Source: Primulina eburnea (lineage: Eukaryota; Streptophyta; Magnoliopsida; Lamiales; Gesneriaceae). From it: DNA of 64,000 bases. Position numbers and translations under genes: made by a program. Of this stretch, positions 41,067-52,170 are shown in pieces (the stretch's first letter is position 1; each line of letters opens with the position of its first letter). The DNA is taken from positions 51,230,342-51,294,341 of the forward strand of contig NC_133101.1 in the NCBI RefSeq assembly GCF_022965805.1. The letters are read 5' to 3'. The notes beneath the pieces are model-generated. The model made no database searches and was not told the origin of the DNA. It was given only the letters and a program-made list of their open reading frames with translations.

Positions 41067-42134
41067 TGTTGGAGGATCAATATAGAGTTTAGAGGGGGAG
41101 GCGCGGGTGAATAAACTCGTTCATTTGTTGGACGTTTTTGCAAAGATGCTAGAATCCTGTTAGAGATTATAGCTTATCTTGTTCGAATATATTTCCAGCA
41201 GCTCACAATAACTTGTGCGGAAACGATCTGATGGTTTGAGGTGAAAACAATAAAAAGTAGGCAGTAGACAGTAGTTGTTTCTGGAAGTTCGAAGATGAAA
41301 TCTTTTACGTCTCCCCTTCTTTTGTTTCCAGAAAGTATCGCTAAATGACTTTGGTTTTTACAGTACAACTCTAGTACCCACCCACTTCAGTAGGACTTAC
41401 TCTTCGCCTACTGAAACTCTTAGTTGCACAACACAAAGTAATGAACACAACAAGGTTCTGGAAAAGACTCTTTTCCAGATTACAAACTTTTCTCAATAAG
41501 ATATAGTAAAGTAAATAGCTTGTGAGGAGATAACAAAACAGCAGCACAAGATGATCTCAGAAATCAGATGTTTGCTATAAAAAAGTGTGCTGCTTTTCTG
41601 TATATTTGAGCTTGAAGATAAAGATATGTTCTTGATTGCCCAAAACAACGGTGGATAGAGAATGTGTTTTTTGATAATGATAATGGTTGTTTTCTATATT
41701 GGATTGATCCTTTAATATATAGAAACCTTGAATCCAATGTCTATAAATAAAACGACTTCTTTGACTTCTGAGTAAATCAGTTATATCACTGAAAAATGGT
41801 CCTGCAAAACTTCAGAATAATCAGTCTTGGTTTTATACCAAAACTAGTAAGGCGCTTTAAATGACTTCGTACAACATTAAATAGTGTAATTAATAATATA
41901 CTAGGTAAAGTAAAGGTAACATTTAAGACTTGTAACTATTAAACGAGAGACGTTAAGTTCTGCGTTGTGTTTAAGCTAAGTTCTGCTTCTGGTTTTCCAA
42001 GTCGTTCGTTACTCGATAAGAACTACTTCTGTTTTATCGATACGAGTGCTTCTGCTATTTATGTTGTCTTCTGTTTTGCTATCACGGCCTACTGGTTTTG
42101 ACTCTCATCACCACAATTAAAGTAAGTCTTAACA
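41067..42134 (-). repeat. Probable 3' LTR of element H
   Basis: On the minus strand it starts TGTTAAGACTTACTTTAATT after the tract CCACAAAGGGGAAAAT (42135-42150) and ends CCTCCAACA at 41067. It contains a TATA-like run (41712-41722) and GAGGGGGAGGCGCGGGTGAA near its end, similar to the GAGGGGGGGTGAATAG motif I know from Sirevirus-like LTRs. No second LTR copy is in the window to confirm it. Confidence 0.5.
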
Positions 42135-42252
42135 ATTTTCCCCTTTGTGGTGATATCAAAACCTAGATGTTAGAGAAGATATAGATCAACAGTTATAAAA
42201 GCAGATAGAGTTTATAACAAGATAATCGATAAGAAATTTAAATACAAAGAGT

Positions 42253-43710
42253 TTAATAATCAGTGCCAATGTCTCTGAACAAAGTTTTCTCGTTATGAAG
42301 ATCTTCATTTCTGAAAGACGATTTTGCATGATGTCTACCATCTCCATGTCTGCCTTCTGAAGGTCTGCCATCTCCAGTTCTGCCATCTGATTCTCCCTTT
42401 TTTTGCATCACAGGCCTAAAATCGAGTAAGAAAATCATCCACCCGGCCAATAAGAGTATGAATTCCATCATTCAGCATCTCCAGATATGGTGCTTGATTG
42501 GAAACTTGTTCATTCAGAGAATGAAGAGATTGAGATTGGGACTCAATCTTGGCATCAATAAGTTTGAGTTTCGAATCTATAGCTGCAACGTTGTTGTAGA
42601 CTGAGCGAATAGATGAATCATGATCAGAGACAATTTTAGTTATCTCAGCTTGATAGAGCAAGATGTCACTCTGACTTGTGAAAACAGATTGTCTGAAAAT
42701 TCTGGTTTCAACATTCAGCTTGGCCAAAGATTCTTCCATGCGAGTGATTTCTTTGGAGATGCGGTCACGACAGAATTTGGTAGCACTAACCTCACCAGCA
42801 TGTTCACGAGACAAATGTTTTACTATTTCCGAGAGATTGTCAAGATTTCTTTTCAGAGCATCTATCTCAAATTCAAGGTCAAACTGTTCTTGGAGGGATG
42901 GAGATCTTTCTTGAATACGCTGCATGATATCTGCAACATGAGCAATGTGTGCAGCAGAACCAGAAGGAGGGATAATCAGTTCAGTAGAGGGGGCATCTTC
43001 TAGTTGATCAGTAGATAGAACTATTTTTGGTGCTGCAGAAGTGTCTTCAGGAGCAGTAGATTGTTCAAGTGCTGCTCTTTCTTCTGGTCTGGCTATTTCG
43101 GTAGTTTCCATGGGCTGAACGGTTGGATTTGATTCAGATGGAACATCTAATAGAGCTTCCATTTCTGCTTGATGTTCAGCAGAAAATTTATCCAGATCTG
43201 GCAGTGAAGATGTAGGAGCAGCATCTGATTCTTTCAAAGATTGTACTGCTGGTTGAGCTTCTGGATTTCCTTCTGGAACAACGTCAACAACCTGAGATTC
43301 TTCTGGTGCAGTAGGAGCATGAACAATCGACTGAATGAATTCATCAACAGATGCTAAGTCATGAACAGAGATAAGGGATGAAGATTTAGTAGGCAAAGTC
43401 GGAGATTCAAGAGTACTGGAAACCTTAGCTTCTGAAGGAGCTGTGGTCTTTTCCTCAACTAGCTTAATCTTGAGAATGTCTGGGACAAGGCCTACTCTGT
43501 ACTGCAGGGGTTGGGCAAAACTTGTTCCTGAGCAAGAAGTTGCTCATTCAGTACTCTCAACTGATCAGGCAAAAGTTGTATTACATCTTGATCTTGAATA
43601 GCAGTAGGATTCACAAAATCAAAATTTGACTTTAAAGCCTTCAAAATGGAATCCAGCTTTTGACGCTTGAGTTGATCAAGAAATGTGACTTCTTCAGTTA
43701 ATTGTCTCAA
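42253..43710 (-). pseudogene. Element H extra ORF, C-terminal half (coiled coil), frameshifted
   Basis: Continues the ORF at 43694-45076 after a frameshift in the overlap 43694-43710: MRQLTEEVTFLDQLKRQKLD, then (second shift near 43500) an acidic Pro/Ala/Ser-rich region (LDVPSESNPTVQPMETTEIA), a long coiled coil (about 43 to 42.45 kb: FEIDALKRNLDNLSEIVKHL, ESLAKLNVETRIFRQSVF, YNNVAAIDSKLKLIDAKIES), and after a stop at 42416 a basic Gly/Arg tail GESDGRTGDGRPSEGRHGDG. No enzymatic motif. The order (N-terminal globular part, acidic linker, coiled coil, Gly/Arg tail) looks like a nucleic-acid or scaffold protein, but that is only a guess. Confidence 0.55.
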
Positions 43711-45076
43711 TCACATTTTTGGTCTTAGAAGAATCAAAGACTTTCTTCTTATTTTTCACCATTTTGCCGTAAGATCTTGGAGTTCTTAAATATGTTATTG
43801 GGTGGAAAACTCTAACCTTGAGCCAATCATTGAAGAAAATAATGTCCTCACTGGGAGATTTTTCTATTTCATTCAACTGAAGATCAAAGGCGGTTTGAAT
43901 AGATGACATGAAACCAAGATCTTTAGGTTCTTCAATGAGCTTCCCTCTTCCTTTGTCTGATGAGGAGGCAGGTTGCACGGGTATAAAAACAAAGGACCCT
44001 GAAAGAGGTTCTCTAATGACCACTCCAGATGAAGGTCTGAGAGTCTGAAAAGAAGTGGAAATGGTTGTAGTAAGAATGGCTGCTATTTTTGAGGAGGGGA
44101 TAGACACTGGTTTGGACGAGGTGACTGTTGGAAAAACCTGTCTCAACAGAAAAATATCAAGATCAGCAATGTCTGCTGTCTTTTTTATACAGATGGTGGT
44201 TCTAGGTTTCTTTTTAGTCGGAGTGGCTAGGAGTGAGGCTTTGGTTGGGGCAGTATATTCTTCAGATATGGATTTATCTGAATCAGTCAAGGTAAAAATT
44301 CTCTTCCTCTTGACTTTCTTCTGAGGTTCTTGAGCCTCAGTTTGAGCATCACCAATCTCCTTATTGAGGGCAACAAATTGTGCCACAGCTGGTTTTGGCC
44401 TTAAAGCAAGTACGTCGTTAGCATCGGCCATGGTGACATATGATGCATCATGTTCCGATGTGAATGGAAAACCAACATCCTTAAACATTTTGCTAATTTG
44501 AACAGCAAAACCAGTACCTTTCCTTAAAATCATGTCCTTCATGATTTTGAACAAAGAGTGAATCCAATCCACCTTGGCTTCAGAATTGATGGCTATCATC
44601 ACTTGGACCTTTTCCTTGGTCAATCTATCAAAAGTTACAGCCTGGACCAGAATAGCCTTTGCGAAAATATCAGCGATTACTTGGTACTCCATTTTTATAA
44701 GTTTCTTGAAGCAAGAGAGAGAAAGTTCCTCTCCAGAAGCTGAGAAAGAGGTAAGAGCAGTAGACATCTCCTTCTTAGTAATAACCAAACACTCAAAGTT
44801 ACATGAGAATGGAAGAAAGAAATTTGATGCCATAAGTTCAGCATCAATGATTATGGATGCATCTTCCTGAAAATATATGATATTTCCATGCTCAATGGTT
44901 GCCTTGGCATAGAAGTTCAGGAGGGTGATCTTGTAAATGATTGCGGGTGCTTCCGGAAATTTTCGAAAACCAGATTTCTCAATGTTCTTGAACATTTTAA
45001 CAAGGTTTTCATCTTTGATAGTAAGTAATGAGGCGAAGTTGACTTGATAAGCGTTCAGTGTATAAGCTCCAGCCAT
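43694..45076 (-). pseudogene. Element H extra ORF, N-terminal half (dystroglycan/SF3B-like family)
   Basis: MAGAYTLNAYQVNFASLLTI starts at 45076. The frame is open 23 codons further upstream, but that part is hydrophobic and not shared with the relative at 30071, so the internal Met is preferred. About 230 residues look globular (NIEKSGFRKFPEAPAIIYKI, ELMASNFFLPF, VQVMIAINSEAKVDWIHSLF), followed by a Lys/Ser-rich linker with KKVKRKRIF, a likely nuclear localisation signal. It resembles proteins I recall from Gesneriaceae predictions; no characterised domain is recognised. The frame ends by a frameshift, not a natural stop. Non-pol ORF in env-like position of H. Confidence 0.6.
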
Positions 45077-45145
45077 TTTCTGCAATTTAAAAGGATTTGA
45101 GGTAGATTGTGTAGTAAGGAGAAATGCGAGAGAAAGCAGTAGCAA

Positions 45146-46046
45146 GAATGCAAGAGTCTGGAATCGTAAAAGTGAAATGGAAGAGAGAAGAGGTGGTTAA
45201 ATATTAAAATGTACAGCCATCAAAGAAGACATAGGAACATATGTCAATATGTTTACGGAGAGATTTTGTAAAAGTTAAAAGATGTTTGTCAGGTAAGCCA
45301 ATGATTTTAATTTTTTTTAAAAAAATAAAAGGCGGGCTGTCCAAAGCGGTTACTAAAAATTCAGAAGATGATTTGTCGTTTTATGATAATATCTACTGGA
45401 AGTGATAAAGTACTGAAATATATCCAACACTTTGATAAAGTCCAGTAGACACATTGTTTTATCTAAAAGACAAATTTACTTCTGTATAAGACTAGAAACA
45501 GGAATATTGGTCACAATTAAACAAATTTCCCCCTAAATTAATGCAAATAAACAAATATTAAATGCGAAGATTAAAGATCAAAGGAAGTAACAGATGACTG
45601 TTGATTTTCTTCCAATAGGAACACGCAGAAGGTGAATAGTCAAGTGACTATTCAACTAGCCCGAGGGTATTTTTAAATACCTGCAAAGATACTAACTAAA
45701 TCATTTTTAACATTCAACAAATGGATAATGTAAACAGTTCACCAGAGTCTGCTTCGGAGTCGGAAAAAGCAAAAGAGTTCCAAAGACAACTTGCGGCGTC
45801 TCGTAAGAAGATGTTTGAAGACATCGTTCTTAATAGGATGAAGACCTGGAACCAACTTCTGGATCTGTAGACTGAATAATCAGTTAGATTATTCTATATT
45901 ATTAGATTTAGGATGCGGAATTATCCCTTTAACAAACCACGATCATGCAAAGAGAGGGGGTGAGTCCAGTAGGTTCTAGTTAGGATTTCTATTGTAACTC
46001 CAGTACTGCTGTTATCAACAATTGTAAAGAATCTGATTTTATGAAT
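45146..46046. other. Element H sequence upstream of the extra ORF
   Basis: AT-rich with a TTTCCCCCTAAATTA tract at 45527 (a polypurine tract on the minus strand) and a short plus-strand ORF (45721-45870). No pol or gag motif visible. Confidence 0.45.
45721..45870 (+). CDS. Short ORF of 49 codons, unknown
   Basis: ATG at 45721 to TAG at 45870, product beginning MDNVNSSPESASESEKAKEF and ending WNQLLDL: an acidic Ser/Glu-rich start followed by a basic amphipathic segment (RQLAASRKKMFEDIVLNRMK). It lies antisense to the presumed direction of element H. Composition looks protein-like rather than random AT-rich translation, but no homologue is known to me and no promoter or intron was identified. 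Could equally be chance. Confidence 0.3.
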   Translation: MDNVNSSPESASESEKAKEFQRQLAASRKKMFEDIVLNRMKTWNQLLDL

Positions 46047-46580
46047 GAAACTGTAGTGCCCAAATTCAGTACACGTATAATCCATGCATTTATTTAATTA
46101 TTAAAGCATTTATTTAATTTTAAAATAAGTCTTAGTGGTGCATGATTTATTTTAAATTGTATTATTTTAATGTTTATGTGATGCACGTTAAAATATTTTT
46201 CGAGTTTCATGTTTCAGGTGATTATTCGATGCTCGAAGAAAGGAGATCGGTGACGATTTTTTGGTAATTATAAAATGCGGTATTTTATTTTAAATTAGGA
46301 AGGAGCATTTTAAATGATTTATTAATTTTAAGCATTTTAATAGCCTAATTAAATTATTAGGTAATTATTACGATGTCAAACCTTTAAAATTGTAGCACTT
46401 GCGCATTTTTATTTAAATTTAAGAAAAGCTAGTGGGGTTAATAAGGAATTAACTTTAAATTAGCATATTAAATAATTGTTAGATATATTTTAATCATATT
46501 AGTTAGCCTTAGTTACCCCACTAATATGCACACACACGTTCAATTGTTTTTCTTGTTATCAAAACACACTCACACACACT

Positions 46581-46587
46581 TATATAC
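46581..46587 (+). promoter_or_regulatory. Candidate TATA box of LTR I
   Basis: TATATAC about 530 bases into the LTR after a CACACACAC tract, at the position corresponding to 12147 in S2. The 3' LTR copy is changed (TATATTCAC near 53626). Confidence 0.5.
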
Positions 46588-47490
46588 ACACACCTACACA
46601 TCTCTCTTATTTCAATCTCATCATTTTAAAAGAAAATTTTAGGGTTCTTGGCACAAGAGCAGTAGCCGCCCCTCCCCTAAATCTTTCCAACAAATTTTTG
46701 TTGATTTTATTGCAAGAAAACCGTTCCACAAACGTCCCGGATCAACCTCGCATATTTCCCCGCTTCGGTATCGTCGGTTCGTTAAAGTTTATCATCAAAA
46801 GACACGTATATTATGTTATTTCTGCATTGATCTCGTCATATTATGCGTTGTGTTGTTATTTAAGCGTAAAAATACATGTGTGATGTGTAGAAGTTTGAGC
46901 AATGAGGTTTGGATCAATTTTGAAATGGTTTTTGGATCACAAATCTCGTTTTTGCTGTCATTTTAAAATTGTGATTTTCCGGTCATGATTTTGAGTAAAC
47001 TTTCAACATGAAAATTGTAGAACTTTTTGATAACTTCGATTCGATAGTAAATTGGAAATATTTGGGTAAAAATTGAGTGAGTTATGGTGTTTTTCGTGGG
47101 ACTGCTCAAACTGCGTATTTCAGAAAATTATGTATTGATGTGTTCTTGAAGTTTTATTGTTGCAGACTTCGTTGGGATCGATGGGTGATCACTGCTGCAC
47201 ATAGGTATGCCTAGTATGATGTTGGGTTGGTATTTGGTATGCCGATTAGTGTCGATAGGCACTTGAATTCACTAGAATGCGTAGGGAACAATTTGGTGTC
47301 AAATTCCATGTTTTGAGTTGTATTGTGTCATAGGTTGGATATCGTCGCTTCGAGGTGTTTGTACAGGTGGTGTCAATGTAGTAGCAACTTAGGATGCGTC
47401 TCGAGGTGTCGGTTCATAGTCCGTACAATCATGTTTAGAATGTTGAGCATCACATGTATTGAATTTTCGTTGGTTGCTTTCACCGAGGGT

Positions 47491-47672
47491 ACACGGACCC
47501 GGACACAGACCCAGGCACGGGGTCCGTGCCTTTTCTTCGAAGTGTCAACTTGCAGTGTCTACACAGACCCCTACACGGACCTAGACACGAGGTCCGTGCC
47601 TCCCATTTTCTGCACACGTCTTTTACAGTACCTACACGGACCCGGAGACGGACCTGGGCACGGGGTCCGTGT
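47491..47672. repeat. CACGGGGTCCGTG array in 5' LTR I
   Basis: Three units about 75 bases apart, each with ACACGGACCC direct elements and a CACGGGGTCCGTG inverted element. Confidence 0.85.
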
Positions 47673-47990
47673 ACTTCAATTTTTGGGAAAAAAATTATTT
47701 AATGCTTTGTAGTCCGGTGTCTCGGTTTAGTGCAATGGTTAACAAGGTCGAGTCACGGGAATTTAGAAGTCCTAAAGAAAATGAATGAGCTTGGGTGTAA
47801 GCACTATTACCTTTGTCTAATTATGCAAGTTAAGTATTTAAATTCATATTATTATGTGCAGCAGCGGCCCAAGCGAGATCCAACGAATCCCTCAACGCCA
47901 AGTAAGTATGTTCGACGTGCAAAGAAAATATTTTCAAGTTTTTGAGGTATGCTAAATGTCTTGTGACCAATTTATGTATGAGGTTGGAAA

Positions 47991-48109
47991 GCGTTAAAGC
48001 ATGAACGGGGACCAACCCACCCCGTTAAAGCATGAACGGGTTTAGATCAGGATTAGAAAGCGTTAAATCATGAACGGTGACCAATCCGCCCGTTAAAGAA
48101 TGAACGGGG
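47991..48109. repeat. CGTTAAAGCATGAACGGG units in 5' LTR I
   Basis: Four imperfect palindromic copies with 12-25-base spacers; same units as in S2. Confidence 0.85.
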
Positions 48110-48746
48110 ATCTCATGTATGTGGCACTTGATTTTTCTCTGTCAGCCCAGTACTGTGGTTAGTCTGATCAGACGATTATGTTATGGGTCACTTGCTTTGA
48201 AACATGCCTCTACACAAAATTATGAAGTTTATGTATGTACAAGTATGCAAGTATGTTAAGAAATGTTTTCACGTTTTGGCACGTCTATGTTATGTATGTA
48301 TGTTCAAGTTTAGTGCAAGTTCAAGTTTCAAGTTATGTATGCTCTATTTTAAAGTTGCATGTGGTTTTATTATGTAGTACTTGTTACTCCCAGTTTATAC
48401 GTGTTGAGTCTTTAGACTCACAAGAGTTGATCGATGCAGGTGAGGAAGATTTCGAGGAGACTAGGGGTGGGGACCAAGGAGCAGGCTTGGACTGAGCAGG
48501 AGGCTAGACCCGAGGACCGCCCATGTTTTTACTGATATTTGCAATGTTTAATTACTCTGATTTTATGTTACTGTTTGAGGTTCATGGAGACACTTTTGGC
48601 AAACATTATTTTGAGATTTTTCTGTCGCAACAATTTTTGAGGATGAACAGTTGTTTTATCAAATTTTGAAGGTTCACGATTTATTTAAGAAATTTTTTTA
48701 AATTTTCCACAAATTTTAAATAGTAAAAAGTACGGTACGTTACATT

Positions 48747-48758
48747 TGGTATCAGAGC
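48747..48758 (+). other. Primer binding site of element I (initiator tRNA-Met)
   Basis: TGGTATCAGAGC two bases after the LTR end. Confidence 0.9.
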
Positions 48759-48976
48759 GGTGTTCTTGTTAAATGTTATGCCTACTTCCAGTTGCAAGAA
48801 GCTCACGAAGTCACACCTCAAGTCTGTAAGTTTTAAAGTTTTAAATTCTTTCAAGTAATTCGTACTCAGTCATGATTTCAGCATGTGCATGTTTGAGTCA
48901 AATTACGTGCATCTTATGATATTAGTATTATGTTCATGCATGTTGGGTTTACGTGTTGGGTAAATGTTGGGACAGT

Positions 48977-49745
48977 ATGCCTCCTAGACGTAGTATGGTG
49001 CGAGGAGCAGGTGATGAAGATAAGGAAGCTCAGGATGGGGAGAGGGTCACTCTTCCTCGTCCACCCCTGATATGCAGGCTCAGATGCTTGCAGGAATGAC
49101 GCAGTTCTTCGTGCAGTTTGTGGGGAACCATGCTGCAGTGGATACAGGGGCGAGGCCCAGACCGGAGGCAGTTAAGAAAGGTTTAGGAGGATGGATCCTA
49201 AGGAGTTCTTGGGGACTAATGACTCGATGATAGCTGAAGGACAGATTAAGTCCATCGAGGTGATTTTTGCTTTCATGGAGCTGCAGGATGCAGACAGAGT
49301 TAGATGTGCCACTTTTTGTTGACAAGGGACGCCAGGCTATGGTGGGAGAGGGCGCATGTGTTGATTAATTTGCAGACCCTTTCTTGGGATGAATTCATGG
49401 AAGTCTTTTACTCCAAGTACTTCACTGAGGAATTATGCTCCAGTTTGACTAGGGAGTTCATGACGCTGCGACAGGGATACAACAGCGTAGCAGACTTTGT
49501 CCGGAAGTTCGAGAAGGGGTGTCACTTTGTACCCCTGATGGCAAATTATGCCCGGGAGAAGATGAGGCATTTTATGGATGGGTTGCGGCTGATCTTGCGC
49601 CATGATGTTTGAGCTGCTGGTCCTACGACTTATACAGTTGTTGTGTCGAGAGCTTTTGCGGCAGGACAAAACCAAAGGGACATTGAGGTCGATAGGCTTG
49701 GCAAGAGGCCCTATCAGGCACCTTGTCTTGAGGAATCCTTGTAAG
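48977..49745 (+). pseudogene. Element I gag, frameshifted and truncated
   Basis: Start MPPRRSMVRGAGDEDKEA at 48977, typical of chromovirus Gag. After a shift near 49065, MQAQMLAGMTQFFVQFVGNH; then MELQDADRVRCA; then (49304 frame) RDARLWWERAHV, FTEELCSSLTREFMTLRQGY and HFMDGLRLILRHDV up to TGA at 49610-49612, where relatives have Arg (CGA); then IEVDRLGKRPYQAP to about 49725. The zinc knuckle and the rest of Gag are absent. At least three frameshifts and one stop. Confidence 0.85.
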
Positions 49746-50597
49746 TCATTAAGAAACGTAGGATTTGCATATGAGTACTGAAATTATGTTATCTAAAAAT
49801 ACTTGGGTTGTGTAAATTTTAATTTCAAGTTTATAAAATAGGTGATCATACATGGTTATTGGGTGAAATAAAAACAAAAATAAATTAGTTGTATTCAACA
49901 TAGGTTACCAATGGTCGAATATTAAGATTATTTTTATCGAATAAGAAATCTAAAATCTTTATATGAGGATTCTATAATTCTGTGAGTTATAAGTGAAGTT
50001 GATTTATTAGAATTAGTCCATCATTAACAGGGGGAAACTTATAAAGCTTTAGACATTAGAATGAATTGAGTATTGAGGATACGTCAAAGTGTGACATTCG
50101 CTCGAATGAGGAAGGTTTAAGTGTCTTAGGCCTTAACTATAATGTAATTGAGAAGGAAATAGTTTAAGCATGTGTTTGATGCTAGGAAGGTTTTATTATC
50201 TAAGCAGAATATCGATATTGTATATTTTGGGGTTTAATGGATTAGTGTTACTCGAAATTTAAGATTAGCAGCAAATTTTATTTGGGATGTACTTTTTCAA
50301 ATAGCAAAGTTACGTAAGTTTGGTGACGTAAGGTAAATATTCGATTCAAGGATCGTAGTTCAATATTATTACGGGGTTAAGATAAGGTTTAACTTTGGAG
50401 TGTAGTAACGATGATAGAAGTTGATCAGTAACTTTTGGTTCTAAGATTTCTTAGGTTGAACTGCGTAAATGTTAATGTAATAGATCGATGATCATTACGG
50501 GTATAGTATAAGGAAAGTAAGATACGCTAAGTTTGAACCTCCATTTCTAATATTGGGAATTGTAAGAAAAGTCAGAATTCGAGGTCGTAGTAAAGTA
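49746..50597 (+). other. Unassigned 0.85-kb segment replacing gag end, protease and RT start of I
   Basis: The expected zinc knuckle, protease and N-terminal RT are missing. Instead there is AT-rich sequence with no open frame over 60 codons and no LTR-like ends. It opens with a strong donor-like TT/GTAAGTCATT, but splicing would not restore the missing domains, so an intron is unlikely. It may be a replacement by illegitimate recombination. Confidence 0.5.
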
Positions 50598-51028
50598 AAA
50601 CTAAGACAGCCTTCAGAACTAGATTACGAGTTCTTAGTGATGCCATTCGGATTGACAAATGCTCCAGCGATTTTATGGACCTTATGAACCGAGTATTTAA
50701 ACCTTACCTAGATCAGTTCGTCATAGTGTATATTGACGACATTCTCATATACTCGAAGAGCCATGAGGAGCAACGTCAGCACTTGGGTACAGTTTTGCGG
50801 GTCTTCCAGAGTCGCAAGTTGTTTGCAAAATTTAGTAAATGTGAATTTTGGCTGGAGAAGGTAGCGTTTTTGGGTCATGTAATTTCTAGCAGTAGCGTTA
50901 AGGTGGATCCAGCTAAGATAGCAGCAGTCAAGGAATGAGTTGAACCGAAGAATGCATCAGAGATCCGTAGTTTCCTAGGCTTAGCAGGTTACTATCGAAA
51001 GTTTATTCAGGGATTTTCATCGATAGCA
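50598..51028 (+). pseudogene. Element I reverse transcriptase, C-terminal half
   Basis: Begins KTAFRTR, then (after small shifts near 50625 and 50672) YEFLVMPFGLTNAPA and the catalytic block VIVYIDDILIYSKSHEEQ with YIDD, LFAKFSKCEFWLEKVAFLGH, and past a TGA at 50936-50938 (Trp in relatives), [22 protein letters not shown] copies element RNA. The N-terminal fingers and first catalytic Asp are not present. Confidence 0.85.
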
Positions 51029-51577
51029 GTGCCGCTCACTTCACTGACGAAGAAGAATGCCAAATTCATTTGGAGTGATGAATGTCAGAAGAGCTTCGAC
51101 ATTTTGAAGCAAGCTCTTATTTCAACGCCAGTGTTAGCCATGCCAAGAGGGCAAGGAGATTTTGTGCTATACACCGATGCATCTAAGCTCGGGTTAGGCG
51201 CAGTGTTGATACAACATGGTCTGGTTATAGCTTATGCCTCCAGGCAGTTGAAGGTGCATGAGAAGAACTACCCGACTCATGATCTGGAATTAGCCGCTGT
51301 TGTCTTTGCATTGAAGATTTGGAGACACTACTTGTACGGTGAGAAGTGTCAGATATTCAATGATCACAAGAGTCTCAAGTATTTCTTAACGCAGAAAGAA
51401 CTGAATATGAGACAAATACGGTGGTTAGAACTTGTGAAAGACTACGACTGCGAAATTAGCTACCACCCGGAGAAAGCTAATGTTGTCGCAGACGCTTTGA
51501 GCAGAAAATTCTCCGTTGTAGCACAATTGTCAGTGCAGAGACCTCTTCAGTCTGAGATTCAGAGGTTTGGTTTATAA
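51029..51577 (+). pseudogene. Element I RNase H domain and connector
   Basis: Open for 182 codons in frame with the RT end. [20 protein letters not shown] begins the connection domain; the RNase H catalytic residues are D50 ([10 protein letters not shown]), E87 ([20 protein letters not shown]) and D112 ([11 protein letters not shown], with Asn in place of the usual Thr before Asp). It ends with [16 protein letters not shown], then [10 protein letters not shown]. Catalytic residues are intact, so this is the best-preserved domain of I. Confidence 0.85.
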
Positions 51578-51604
51578 GTTTATCACAAGGTCAGAGCTCC
51601 GAGA

Positions 51605-52170
51605 TTGTCTAATATGACAGTCCAATCTTCCTTGCTAGACCGTATTCGTGCGGACCAGTTTTCAGATGAACAATTACAGAAATGGAGATTGAAGGATGAA
51701 GCTAAGGGCAGTGTACTCTACACAGTGTCAGATGGTATGGTGAGATACAGAGGTAGAATGTGGGTGCCTATTGTTGATTCGATCAGAGAGGATATTCTGA
51801 CAGAGGCACATGCATCTTCGTATTCCATTCACCCAGGAGATACCAAAATGTACAAAGATCTCCAGATTTTGTATTGGTGGCCAGACATGAAGCTAGACAT
51901 CCGCAGATTTGTGTCTGAATGCCTCACTGTTAGCAGGTGAAGGCAGAGCATCAGAGGCCAGCAGGAATACTTAAGCCACTCCCCATCCCAGAGTGGAAAT
52001 GAGAGAATATCACCATGGACTTTGTAGTTGGTTTACCGAGGTCAGTCAGAGGATTTAATTCTATTTGGGTTATAGTGGATCGACTCACTAAGTCGGCACA
52101 TTTCTTGCCAGTGAAGTAGACTTTCTCCATGATGCACTATGAGGAGCTCTATATCAGGGAGATAGTTTGA
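51605..52170 (+). pseudogene. Element I integrase zinc domain and first part of core
   Basis: LLDRIRADQFSDEQLQKWRL, MWVPIVDSIREDILTEAHAS and SIHPGDTKMYKDLQILYWWP DMK carry the two His of the HHCC domain; the Cys pair region reads SECLTVSR and shifts frame at about 51925. Further coding ([50 protein letters not shown]) continues with TGA at the Trp after PEWK, TAG after LPVK and TGA before LHGIP. The first catalytic Asp (TMDF) is present. Confidence 0.8.

Larger units (their letters stand above)
41067..46051 (-). mobile_element. Element H: 3' part of a probable Ty1/copia element with extra ORF
   Basis: A probable 3' LTR (42134-41067) is preceded on the minus strand by a polypurine tract and a large non-pol ORF (45076-42253). 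The right-hand side is cut by element I (duplication GAAAC, 46047-46051 and 63875-63879) and resumes at 63875. Gag and pol, if present, lie beyond the right window edge. The extra ORF sits in the env-like position known from Sirevirus relatives. Family assignment is an inference. Confidence 0.5.
46052..48744 (+). repeat. 5' LTR of element I
   Basis: TGTAGTGCCCAAATTCAGTA to GGTACGTTACA, 2693 bases, unusually long. Contains a CA-rich tract and TATA (46581), a CT-rich leader with TTTTAGGGTTCTTGGCAC, a conserved TTGTTGCAG (about 47158-47166), a CACGGGGTCCGTG array and CGTTAAA...GAACGGG units. Confidence 0.95.

Noticed and set aside
42620..43003. Plus-strand open frames within 42.6-44.9 kb
   Set aside because: They are shadows of the minus-strand extra ORF of element H, which is longer and has a homologue.
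41067..46051. Endogenous viral (caulimovirus-type) insertion for the non-pol ORF of H
   Set aside because: No movement protein, coat, or viral RT motif was seen; LTR-like ends and a polypurine tract point to a retrotransposon.
49746..50597. Intron in element I between gag and RT
   Set aside because: It has a good donor sequence, but splicing would delete protease and RT start and not restore a polyprotein.
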